A stretch of DNA of 6,621 nucleotides from Chloroflexota bacterium (GTDB lineage Bacteria; Chloroflexota; UBA6077; JACQUR01): contig JACQUR010000473.1 of NCBI GenBank assembly GCA_016210245.1, forward strand, positions 1-6,621. The letters are read 5' to 3'. Shown piece by piece: positions 1 to 5,947 of the stretch (position 1 is the stretch's first letter; every line of letters starts with the position of its first letter). The position numbers and the translations under genes were made by a program. Under the pieces are notes generated by a model, which ran no database searches, was not told the origin of the DNA, and saw only the letters and a program-made list of their open reading frames with translations.

Positions 1-218
1 CCTACGCTCCCGGCTGCTCCCCCTGCCGCAGCCTGACCCGCACGACCCACCCGGCGCCGCCTCCGCTCTGGCCCGTCCGGCGGCGCCGGGAGGGTCGGCG
101 CGCGCGGCCCCGGAGCGCGGCGCGTCTGGCCTGGGCGACGCCTCGCCAGCGGGCGGCTGCGCGGCCAGGGCGGGCTCGCCAGAGGCCGGTCGGCTCCGGG
201 GCGTGGGGCGGCTCGCCC

Positions 219-239
219 GCGCAGACAGGATGTCTGCGC
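219..239. repeat. Short perfect palindrome (9-bp arms)
   Basis: The arm gcgcagaca is followed by the three-base loop gga and its exact reverse complement tgtctgcgc. It lies in the non-coding leader, in GC-rich surroundings. It may be a fragment of an interspersed palindromic repeat rather than a regulatory site. No T-run follows, so it is not a standard intrinsic terminator. Confidence 0.6.
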
Positions 240-287
240 TCCCAGGGGGGGCGGCGCTCCGCGCGGAAACGTGCCCCGCACCCAAAA

Positions 288-318
288 GAGACACCGACAG
301 TGGCGCAGGGCGTATCAT
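288..318 (+). promoter_or_regulatory. Possible weak promoter upstream of rimI
   Basis: TATCAT at 313-318 matches the sigma-70 -10 consensus at five of six bases and lies in the only AT-richer patch of the leader. The best upstream partner is gagaca at 288-293, with a long 19-base spacer and only a partial -35 match. It would drive the rimI-polA-methyltransferase-mutM cluster. The evidence is thin, because such hexamers occur by chance. Confidence 0.2.
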
Positions 319-352
319 TCCGGTACATTCATCCTGCATGCATCCTGCTCCG

Positions 353-410
353 CTGAGAGCTGACGGCTCACGACTGGCGGCTAGCTGACTGATGGCTACC
401 TGACTGATGG
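353..410 (+). repeat. Degenerate CTGA heptad/15-mer repeat running into the rimI start
   Basis: Four degenerate heptads resembling ctgacgg occupy 353-380. Two 15-bp copies that differ at one base, ctagctgactgatgg and ctacctgactgatgg, follow at 381-395 and 396-410. The rimI ATG (407-409) lies in the last copy. The equivalent ATG of the previous copy (392-394) opens a three-codon frame ending in TGA at 401-403. A related CTGA heptad tract precedes the last gene of the window (6102-6150). Confidence 0.7.
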
Positions 411-1135
411 CTGAGTGCTTCTTCCTGCAGCCGATGCGCGTCGACCACATCCCGGCCGTGGGGGCGATCGAGCGGCTGTGCTTCACGCAACCGTGGCCGG
501 CTCACGCCTACCGCCGAGAGATCCAGGAGAACCGTATGGCCTACTATGAGGTCGTGCGGGTCGTGGAGTGCCCCGATGGAGCGGCAGGCGCGGGAACAGG
601 GGCGGCCAGCCGTGCTTCTGCTGAGGAGGAGCGACTGGCGACGCCCAGCCCTGCCGGGTCCCGGGTAGGCAGCGCTCGCCAGGCGAGCGAGCAGGGCCTG
701 CTCGAGCGGCTGGCTCGCCTGCTGCGGCCAGCGCCCGAGCCGGTCTCGCCCGAACTGGAGGCCGAGCTGCGCTCGATCGTCGGCTATGCCGGCATGTGGC
801 TCATGGCCGACGAGGCCCACGTCACGACCATCGCCACCCACCCGGACTACCGCGGGCGCGGCGTGGGCGAGCTGCTGCTGCTCGGGCTGATCAACCACGC
901 GCTGGCCGTGGGGGCCAAGTGGATGACGCTGGAGGTGCGGGTGAGCAACGACGTGGCCCAGGCGCTCTACCGCAAGTACACCTTCAAGGAGATGGGCGTG
1001 CGGCGCGGCTACTACACCGACAACCGCGAGGACGCGGCGGTCATGTGGACGGACCCGCTCGACTCGACCTCCTTCCGCGAGGTCCTCGATCGCAACCGCG
1101 CCCAGCTTGCCGCACGCCTGAAGTGCGATGGCTGA
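407..1135 (+). CDS. rimI: Ribosomal-protein N-acetyltransferase RimI-like (GNAT family), with central insert
   Basis: This 242-residue GNAT acetyltransferase resembles RimI, which transfers acetyl from acetyl-CoA to the N-terminal amine of ribosomal protein S18 in the cytoplasm. The N-terminal part (about 10-50, with IPAVGAIERLCF and QPWPAHAYRREIQEN) and C-terminal part (124-215) match the family. The acetyl-CoA loop is RGRGVG (149-154). LEVRVSN carries the likely catalytic Glu176, followed by ALYRKYTF and YYTDNREDA (Tyr202/203). RimI is usually about 150 residues; the excess is mostly a low-complexity Ala/Glu/Arg-rich insert (about 55-122) containing a DNA palindrome. I chose the ATG at 407 because FFLQPMRVDHIPAV fits the usual RimI N-terminus, although no Shine-Dalgarno is visible; ATG 434 is the alternative. 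It overlaps polA by 8 nt. Substrate specificity is inferred from the family only. Confidence 0.85.
   Translation: MAECFFLQPMRVDHIPAVGAIERLCFTQPWPAHAYRREIQENRMAYYEVVRVVECPDGAAGAGTGAASRASAEEERLATPSPAGSRVGSARQASEQGLLERLARLLRPAPEPVSPELEAELRSIVGYAGMWLMADEAHVTTIATHPDYRGRGVGELLLLGLINHALAVGAKWMTLEVRVSNDVAQALYRKYTFKEMGVRRGYYTDNREDAAVMWTDPLDSTSFREVLDRNRAQLAARLKCDG
673..689. repeat. Perfect palindrome inside the rimI insert
   Basis: The arm cgctcgcc, a single central base a, and the exact reverse complement ggcgagcg form an 8-bp-arm inverted repeat. It lies in the low-complexity segment of rimI that is extra relative to the usual RimI length, which suggests that part of the insert came from repeat DNA kept in frame. 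Confidence 0.5.
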
Positions 1136-4133
1136 GCGCCTGCTGCTGATCGACGGCAACTCACTCGTCCACCGTGCCTTTCACGCCCTGCCGGCGCTCA
1201 CCAGCCCCTCGGGCGAGCTGACCAACGCGACCTACGGCTTCACGGCCATGCTCCTCTCGGCCTACCGCGAGCTGCGCCCGACCTACGCCGGGGCCGCGTT
1301 CGACACCCCGGCCCCCACCTTTCGCCGAGTCGAGTACGAGGCCTACAAGGCCACGCGCGGGCCAGCCCCGGAGGGATTGGTGCCCCAGTTCGGGCGCGTC
1401 GCGCAGGTGCTGGAGGCGCTCCACGTCCCCATCTACCGCCTGGACGGCTTCGAGGCGGATGACCTGCTGGGCGCCCTGGCCCAGCAGGCGAGCGAGCGCG
1501 GGCTGGAGGTGATCGTCCTCACCGGCGATATGGACGCGGCCCAACTGGTGAACGAGCGCGTCCAGCTCCTGGTCCCCGTCCAGGGCATCAGCCACACCCG
1601 GCTGTACGATGTGGCCGCGGTCCGCGAGCGGTACGGCCTGGACCCGGCCCAGATCCCCGACTTCAAGGCGCTGCGAGGCGATGTCTCGGACAACATTCCC
1701 GGCGTCCCCGGCGTCGGCGATAAGACCGCGGCGAAGCTGCTGGCCGAGCATGGCTCGGTGGAGGAGCTGTTCTCGCACCTGGACCGGCTTCCGACCAAGC
1801 TGCGCCAGACCCTGGAGCCGTATGCCGACCAGGCGCGGCTGGCAAAGGAGCTGGCGACCATCCGGCGGGACGTGCCGGTCGAGTTGGACCTGGCCACCGA
1901 CAGCCAGGGGCGCCCGGACCGAGCCAGGCTGCTGGCTCTGTTCCACGAGCTGGGCTTCCGCAGCTTGATCGATCGCCTGGACGCGCTCGCCAGCGAGGCA
2001 GCGGAGGAGGCGCCGGCCGCCAGCGCCCGGAGCGGCCAACTGCCGCTGTTCGAGGCGGCGCCCGCGGTGGCGGAGGCGCCGGCCGAGGGCCTGGTGGCCG
2101 ACCTGTCGGCCCTCCAGCGCCTGGTGGAACACCTGCGGGCCTGCCCTCGCCTGGTGGTCCACGTGGTGACCTCCGGCGAGGCGCCCATGCGCGCCGACCT
2201 GGTGGGCCTGGTTCTGATGAGCGGGGGTCCTTCGACCGGCTCAGGACGAGCGGGGGACGCGGAGGTGCGGGGACGCGGGGACGCGGAGACACGGAGAGGC
2301 GGAGACACGGAGACAGGCTCAGAGCGGGCGGGGGCGGCCGCCTACATCCCCCTGGGCCACGCTGCGCGTAGCCTGGAGTGGGAGCGCGTGTGCCCCCTGG
2401 TACGGCCGCTGCTGGAGGACGAGCAGGTACCAAAGGTGGTCCACAACGCCAAGGAGCAGATGGTGGTGCTCGGGCGCTACGGGGTGGAGCTGCGCGGGCT
2501 GGGCTTCGATACCATGATCGCCGCCTACCTGCTCCAGAGCGGCCAGCGCGCCCTGGAGCTGCGCGACCTGGCCTGGGCCCGGCTCCAGGTGGAGCTGCCG
2601 CCCCTGGCCGCGCTGACGGGCAGCGGCAAGAAGGCCGTCCCGCTGCGCGAGGCGGAGCTGGGACAAGTGGCCGGGTACGCGCTGCGGGCCGTGGAGCTGG
2701 TGGGTCGCCTGGAGCCGCTCCTGGCCCGCGAGCTGGAGGCCAACGCGCTCATCGCCCTGTTCCGCGACGTAGAGCTGCCGCTGGTCCACGTGCTCGCCGA
2801 GATGGAGCGGACCGGCGTGCAGGTTGACGTGGCGTACCTGCAGCGGCTCAGCCGGCGACTGTACGAGAAGATCCAGGAGCTGGAGGAGGAGATCTACCGC
2901 CAGGTTGGCCACCACTTCAACCTCAACTCCACCCAGCAGCTCTCGGGCGTGCTGTTCCAGGAGCTGCGCCTGCCCAGCGCCAGGAAGACCCGCACGGGGC
3001 ACATCTCCACCGGGGCGGAGGTGCTGGAGGAGCTGCGCGGGCTGCACCCGGTGATCGACTTCTTGCTGGAGTACCGCCAGCTTCAGAAGCTCAAGTCCAC
3101 CTACGTGGACGCGCTGCCAGTCCTGGTCAACTCGGAAACCGGCCGGGTCCACACCTCCTTCAACCAGACCGCCACCACCACCGGGCGGCTCAGCTCGTCC
3201 GACCCGAATCTCCAGAACATCCCCATCCGCACCGAGCTGGGCCGAGAGGTGCGGCGGGCCTTCGTGGCCGGAGCGCCGGGCGAGGTGCTGCTCTCGGCCG
3301 ACTACTCCCAGATCGAGCTGCGCATCCTGGCCCACGTCACCCAGGACCCCACCCTGCTGGAGGCGTTCGCCCGCGGGGAAGACATCCACGCCGCCACGGC
3401 CGCAGAGGTGCTGGCCACGCCGATCGAGCAGGTCACGTCCGACCAGCGTCGCCTGGCCAAGGTGGTCAACTTCGGCGTGCTGTACGGCATGTCCGAGTAC
3501 GGGCTGGCCAGCCGCACCGACCTGCCCCAGGAGCAGGCCGCGGCCTTCATCGAGCGCTACTTCCATCGCTTCGGGACCATCAAGCAGTACCAGGAGCAGG
3601 TGATCCGCGACGTGGAGCGGCTGGGCTACGCCACCACCCTGCTGGGGCGGCGGCGCTACATCCCCGAGGTGCGCAGCCCCATCCGCGCCGTGCGCGAGGC
3701 GGGGGTACGCCAGGCGATCAACTTCCCTATCCAGGGCACCGCGGCCGACATCGTCAAGCTGGCCATGATCCGCGTCGACCGCGCCCTGCACGGCCAGGAT
3801 GGGTCCGGAGAGCAGGGCAGCCACGGGGGGCAGGGCAGCTACGGGGGGCAGGGCAGCCACGGGGGGCAGGGCAGCCACGGGAGGCAGGGCAGCCACGGGA
3901 GGCAGGGCAGCCACGGGAGGCAGGGCAGCCACGGGAGGCTGCCCCTACCGGCGCGGATGTTGCTTCAGGTACACGACGAGTTGGTGTTCGAGCTGCCCGA
4001 GGCGGAGGTGGAGAGCTTCCTGCCCATCCTGTGCGCGATCATGGAGGGGGCGGTGCAGTTCAGCGTTCCCCTGCGCGTCGAGGTCAAGGTCGGCCCGAAC
4101 TGGGACGAGATGAAGCCGATCACGACGAGGTGA
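1128..4133 (+). CDS. polA: DNA polymerase I, proofreading-dead, with two repeat-derived insertions
   Basis: Family A DNA polymerase I, for gap filling, repair synthesis and Okazaki primer removal. Residues 1-290 are the 5'-3' nuclease: LLIDGNS (Asp9), FEADDLL (Asp111/112), TGDMDAAQL, and the helix-hairpin-helix segment GDVSDNIPGVPGVGDKTA. Residues about 325-540 are a 3'-5' exonuclease fold lacking all four catalytic acids (His345, Val347, Gln444 and Ala521 stand where Asp355, Glu357, Asp424 and Asp501 are in E. coli). The polymerase domain is intact: motif A DYSQIELR (Asp725), O-helix RRLAKVVNFGVLYG (Arg774, Lys778, Phe782), motif C VHDELVFE (Asp950/Glu951). At 1001 residues it is longer than usual (about 830-930). 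Most of the excess is an insert at about 365-404 and an 18-bp-repeat insert at about 889-941. The ATG overlaps the end of rimI, suggesting translational coupling; no strong Shine-Dalgarno is visible. Confidence 0.97.
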   Translation: MAERLLLIDGNSLVHRAFHALPALTSPSGELTNATYGFTAMLLSAYRELRPTYAGAAFDTPAPTFRRVEYEAYKATRGPAPEGLVPQFGRVAQVLEALHVPIYRLDGFEADDLLGALAQQASERGLEVIVLTGDMDAAQLVNERVQLLVPVQGISHTRLYDVAAVRERYGLDPAQIPDFKALRGDVSDNIPGVPGVGDKTAAKLLAEHGSVEELFSHLDRLPTKLRQTLEPYADQARLAKELATIRRDVPVELDLATDSQGRPDRARLLALFHELGFRSLIDRLDALASEAAEEAPAASARSGQLPLFEAAPAVAEAPAEGLVADLSALQRLVEHLRACPRLVVHVVTSGEAPMRADLVGLVLMSGGPSTGSGRAGDAEVRGRGDAETRRGGDTETGSERAGAAAYIPLGHAARSLEWERVCPLVRPLLEDEQVPKVVHNAKEQMVVLGRYGVELRGLGFDTMIAAYLLQSGQRALELRDLAWARLQVELPPLAALTGSGKKAVPLREAELGQVAGYALRAVELVGRLEPLLARELEANALIALFRDVELPLVHVLAEMERTGVQVDVAYLQRLSRRLYEKIQELEEEIYRQVGHHFNLNSTQQLSGVLFQELRLPSARKTRTGHISTGAEVLEELRGLHPVIDFLLEYRQLQKLKSTYVDALPVLVNSETGRVHTSFNQTATTTGRLSSSDPNLQNIPIRTELGREVRRAFVAGAPGEVLLSADYSQIELRILAHVTQDPTLLEAFARGEDIHAATAAEVLATPIEQVTSDQRRLAKVVNFGVLYGMSEYGLASRTDLPQEQAAAFIERYFHRFGTIKQYQEQVIRDVERLGYATTLLGRRRYIPEVRSPIRAVREAGVRQAINFPIQGTAADIVKLAMIRVDRALHGQDGSGEQGSHGGQGSYGGQGSHGGQGSHGRQGSHGRQGSHGRQGSHGRLPLPARMLLQVHDELVFELPEAEVESFLPILCAIMEGAVQFSVPLRVEVKVGPNWDEMKPITTR
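2227..2247. repeat. REP-like palindrome inside polA
   Basis: An imperfect palindrome has outer arms gtcct and aggac around a ttcgaccggctc-type core. It resembles a widespread interspersed repeat whose core reads ccttcgac(n)ggctcagg. In the polA frame it reads GPSTGSGR. It opens a roughly 39-residue segment (about 365-404) that interrupts the expected junction between GLVLM and AAYIPLGH in the inactive exonuclease domain. Confidence 0.6.
2255..2318 (+). repeat. Degenerate octamer tandem array inside polA (8 units)
   Basis: Eight consecutive 8-bp units follow the REP-like palindrome: ggacgcgg, aggtgcgg, ggacgcgg, ggacgcgg, agacacgg, agaggcgg, agacacgg, agacaggc. Eight bases is not a multiple of three, so the array encodes a shifting Gly/Asp/Glu/Arg/Thr-rich peptide rather than a repeated one. 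The insertion as a whole still keeps polA in frame. It lies in the catalytically dead proofreading domain. Confidence 0.75.
3813..3938 (+). repeat. 18-bp minisatellite, 7 copies, inside polA
   Basis: Seven perfectly phased 18-bp units have the form cagggcagccacggg(g/a)gg; unit 2 has ctac for ccac. They encode hexapeptides QGSHGG, QGSYGG, QGSHGG and then four of QGSHGR (residues 896-937). Units 1-3 end in gggggg and units 4-7 in gggagg, indicating stepwise duplication. The unit is six codons, so copy-number change would not shift the frame. It sits between the helix ending DRALHG and the strand leading into motif C. Confidence 0.95.
3923..3944. repeat. Palindrome at the right edge of the minisatellite
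   Basis: The left arm gggcagcc, loop acggga and right arm ggctgccc are an exact 8-bp inverted repeat. The last array unit supplies the left arm and loop, and the right arm lies just outside the array. This suggests the array grew by reiterating the left half of an inserted palindromic element. Confidence 0.65.
4127..4133 (+). promoter_or_regulatory. Ribosome-binding site of the methyltransferase gene, containing the polA stop
   Basis: GAGGTGA is a strong Shine-Dalgarno match four bases before the ATG at 4138. Its last three bases are the polA TGA stop codon, so translation of the two genes is probably coupled. It supports the choice of 4138 as the start. Confidence 0.7.
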
Positions 4134-4137
4134 ATCG

Positions 4138-4908
4138 ATGGACGAAACCGCAGCGGTCAAGCGAGAGCTTGGCCACCTGGCCGAAGGCTTCGCAGCCAGC
4201 CGGGTTCATGCAAAAGGATCGGACCTGGCCAAGCTGCTGGAGGTGATCGATCCCACGGGCACGGAGCGCGTGCTGGACCTGGCCACCGGGGTAGGCCACA
4301 CCGCGCTGGCCCTCGCGCCCCGGGTGGCCTCCGTGGTGGGCCTGGACATGATTCCGGAGATGCTCGAGCACGCGCGTCGGTTAGCTCGGGATCGTCGCCT
4401 GACCAACGTGGAGTTCGTGGAGGGCCCGGCGGAACAGGTTCCTTTCCCAGCCGCCAGCTTCCAGGTGGTGACCTGCCGCCTCGCCGCTCACCACTTCGCC
4501 GACCCCGCCCGCGCCTTCGCCGAGGTCGCCCGGGTGCTGCTGCCCGGCGGGCGCTTCCTGCTAGCCGATAACTACGCCCCCGACTCGGACGAGCTGGACC
4601 ACTTCATCAACACCCTGGACCGGGAGCGCGATCCGTCCCACGTGCGCGAGTACCGCCTGGGCGAGTGGCAGGCGCTGTTCGAGCAGCACGGGATGAGCTT
4701 CCAGGTGGCCGACGTGTGGGAGACGGCCAACGACTTCGAGGTCTGGGTACACCAGACCCGCATGCCAGGCGCCACCGAGGTCGCGCTGCGGCGCATGCTG
4801 GTCGAAGCCTCGCCCGCCGAGCGCCAGGCTTTCCACATCACTACCGCACCCGAGTTCGCCTTCTGTTACCTGAAGGCGATGATGGTGGGAATAAGACGTA
4901 AGACGTAA
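4138..4908 (+). CDS. Class I SAM-dependent methyltransferase (Methyltransf_11/UbiE-like)
   Basis: This 256-residue cytoplasmic methyltransferase has a Rossmann fold. Motif I is VLDLATGVGHT (45-55), followed by the ribose-binding acidic residue Asp70 in VVGLD, the adenine-contact region EGPAEQVPF (95-103), CRLAAHHFADP, and the post-motif LLPGGRFLLAD. No signal peptide or membrane segment is visible. The fold is clear, but the C-terminal half, which would define the substrate, does not match a pathway I can name; a quinone or small-molecule acceptor is possible. It starts 4 nt after polA with a good Shine-Dalgarno, implying coupling. The last codons (RRKT) and the TAA stop lie inside the heptad palindrome that begins at 4893, so the original 3' end seems to have been replaced or extended by repeat DNA. 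Confidence 0.88.
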   Translation: MDETAAVKRELGHLAEGFAASRVHAKGSDLAKLLEVIDPTGTERVLDLATGVGHTALALAPRVASVVGLDMIPEMLEHARRLARDRRLTNVEFVEGPAEQVPFPAASFQVVTCRLAAHHFADPARAFAEVARVLLPGGRFLLADNYAPDSDELDHFINTLDRERDPSHVREYRLGEWQALFEQHGMSFQVADVWETANDFEVWVHQTRMPGATEVALRRMLVEASPAERQAFHITTAPEFAFCYLKAMMVGIRRKT

Positions 4909-4990
4909 GACGTAAAACGTAAAACGTAATGGGTGGCGACCCATTACGTTTTACGTTTTACGTTTTACGTCTTACGTCTTACGTTTTACG
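4893..4990. repeat. Heptad-built inverted repeat (42-bp arms) between methyltransferase and mutM
   Basis: The left arm (4893-4934) consists of six 7-bp units: aagacgt three times, aaaacgt twice, then aatgggt. The loop is ggcg (4935-4938). The right arm (4939-4980) is the reverse complement with a single mismatch (4909 against 4964), which in RNA would be a G-U pair. Heptads continue beyond the stem to 4990. The tract is AT-rich against a GC-rich genome. It contains the methyltransferase stop (4906-4908) and ends 7 nt before the mutM ATG. It could form a long hairpin affecting transcript ends or mutM translation, but no canonical U-tract follows the stem. Confidence 0.93.
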
Positions 4991-4997
4991 TTGTGGC

Positions 4998-5837
4998 ATG
5001 CCAGAGCTGCCCGAGGTTGAAACCACCGCGCGCGGCCTACGGGCGCTGATCGTGGGCTGTCGCATCGGGGCGGTCGGCGGGATCGACTGGCCACGCATGC
5101 TGCCCACCAGCGCGCCGGACGAGCTGGCGCGGGCGCTGGTGGGGCGGACCATCCAGGCCGTGGAGCGGCGGGGCAAGTACCTGCTGCTGCGCCTGGACGA
5201 CGCTGCCAGCCTGGCCGTCCACCGCAAGATGACCGGCAACCTGGTGGTCGTCCCCTCCGTGGCGCCCCGGCAGCCCCACACCCACCTGGCGCTCTCGCTG
5301 GAAGATGGGCGCGACATGCGCTTCGTGGACCCGCGCAAGTTCGGCCGCGTGTACTACTTCCCTACCCCTGAGGCGCTGGAGCGCTTCCTGGCCGAGCGGC
5401 TGGGCCCGGAGCCGCTGGGCGAGCTGGGCGTGGAGCGCCTGGCCGAGCTGCTGCGCCGCCGCCGCGGACGGCTGAAGTCGCTGCTGCTCAACCAGCTCTT
5501 CCTGGCCGGCATCGGCAACCTGTACGCCGACGAAATCCTGTGGGCAGCGCGCCTCCACCCGGAGCGAACGGCCAGCAGCCTGAGCCTTGCCGAGGTGGAG
5601 CGGCTGCACCAGGCCGTGCAGCGCGTGCTGCTGGAGGCCATTGCGCGGCGCGGCACCTCCCTGAGCACCTACCGCGACGCCTCCGGCGAGCCGGGCGAGA
5701 ACCAGGCCTTCCTGCAGGTCTACGGCCGCGCCGGCGCCCCCTGCCTCCGCTGCGGCACTCCGATCGCCAGGAAGCTGCTCGGCGCCCGCGGGACGTGGTT
5801 CTGCCCGCAGTGCCAGCGGCCGGAAGGCGGAGGGTAG
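4998..5837 (+). CDS. mutM: Formamidopyrimidine-DNA glycosylase (Fpg/MutM)
   Basis: Bifunctional DNA glycosylase/AP lyase that excises 8-oxoguanine and formamidopyrimidines in base-excision repair. The start is fixed at 4998 because Pro2, exposed after Met removal, is the nucleophile, with Glu3 beside it (MPELPEVETT). Other hallmarks are Lys60 in RRGKYLLL, Met78 in HRKMTG, DPRKFGR, the helix-two-turn-helix NQLFLAGIGNLYADEILW, and a C-terminal zinc finger with Cys249, Cys252, Cys269 and Cys272 (CX2C-X16-CX2C) containing RGTWFCPQCQ. The 279-residue length is normal for the family. An upstream in-frame ATG at 4929 lies in the palindrome loop region and would add 23 residues of repeat translation, blocking the N-terminal proline. 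No convincing Shine-Dalgarno precedes 4998; the repeat may have displaced it. Functionally it pairs with polA upstream. Confidence 0.97.
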   Translation: MPELPEVETTARGLRALIVGCRIGAVGGIDWPRMLPTSAPDELARALVGRTIQAVERRGKYLLLRLDDAASLAVHRKMTGNLVVVPSVAPRQPHTHLALSLEDGRDMRFVDPRKFGRVYYFPTPEALERFLAERLGPEPLGELGVERLAELLRRRRGRLKSLLLNQLFLAGIGNLYADEILWAARLHPERTASSLSLAEVERLHQAVQRVLLEAIARRGTSLSTYRDASGEPGENQAFLQVYGRAGAPCLRCGTPIARKLLGARGTWFCPQCQRPEGGG

Positions 5838-5838
5838 C

Positions 5839-5947
5839 CCGAAGTACCTGTGGGCAACGGTTTCGTAGCGCGGGGACCCTACCCCGGCCGAGCAGGCGCT
5901 GGGTGGCCGTCCGAAGTACCCGTGGGCAACGGTTTCGTAGCGCGGGG
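5839..5947 (+). repeat. 37-bp direct repeat pair downstream of mutM
   Basis: Copy 1 at 5839-5875 and copy 2 at 5911-5947 are identical at 36 of 37 bases; the difference is t5849 against c5921. Both contain gtgggcaacggtttcgtagc and end in gcgcgggg. Copy 2 runs directly into the perfect palindrome at 5936-5997. Copy 1 is followed by a diverged sequence of similar GC-rich character, suggesting that it is a decayed or half copy of the same element. It begins two bases after the mutM stop. Confidence 0.9.

Larger units (their letters stand above)
1..352. other. GC-rich leader region with no defensible gene
   Basis: No recognisable coding gene is visible here. One plus-strand frame is open from the window edge (position 2) to a TGA at 386-388, and the minus strand is open over 2-328, but both translations are compositionally biased (Ala/Gly/Pro/Arg-rich) and show no domain. 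Openness in several frames is expected at this GC content. The plus frame could in principle be the 3' tail of a gene starting before the window, but I cannot support that. Positions 275-345 are visibly less GC-rich and look like ordinary intergenic DNA. Confidence 0.5.

Noticed and set aside
2..328. Minus-strand open frame in the leader (108 codons)
   Set aside because: Arg/Pro-rich, with no recognisable domain, crossing a palindrome. Other frames are open over the same stretch, so it is probably a GC artefact.
2319..3932. Long minus-strand open frame opposite polA (537 codons)
   Set aside because: It is antisense to unmistakable polymerase motifs. Its start is merely the reverse reading of the 18-bp minisatellite, and the rest has no domain character. 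High GC content keeps antisense frames open.
3813..3938. CRISPR-like regular repeats
   Set aside because: The units are contiguous 18-mers without unique spacers and lie in frame inside polA; they are a minisatellite.
1128..4133. polA as a pseudogene because of the insertions and lost exonuclease residues
   Set aside because: The frame is intact, and all polymerase and 5'-nuclease catalytic motifs are present; loss of proofreading is common in Pol I lineages.
4893..4980. Classical Rho-independent terminator for the methyltransferase
   Set aside because: The stem is AT-rich and far longer than usual, and no U-tract follows the right arm. The heptad internal structure points to a repeat element, though an effect on transcription is not excluded.
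4929..4997. N-terminal extension of MutM as a targeting or regulatory peptide
   Set aside because: It is a direct translation of the heptad palindrome and would bury the catalytic N-terminal proline.
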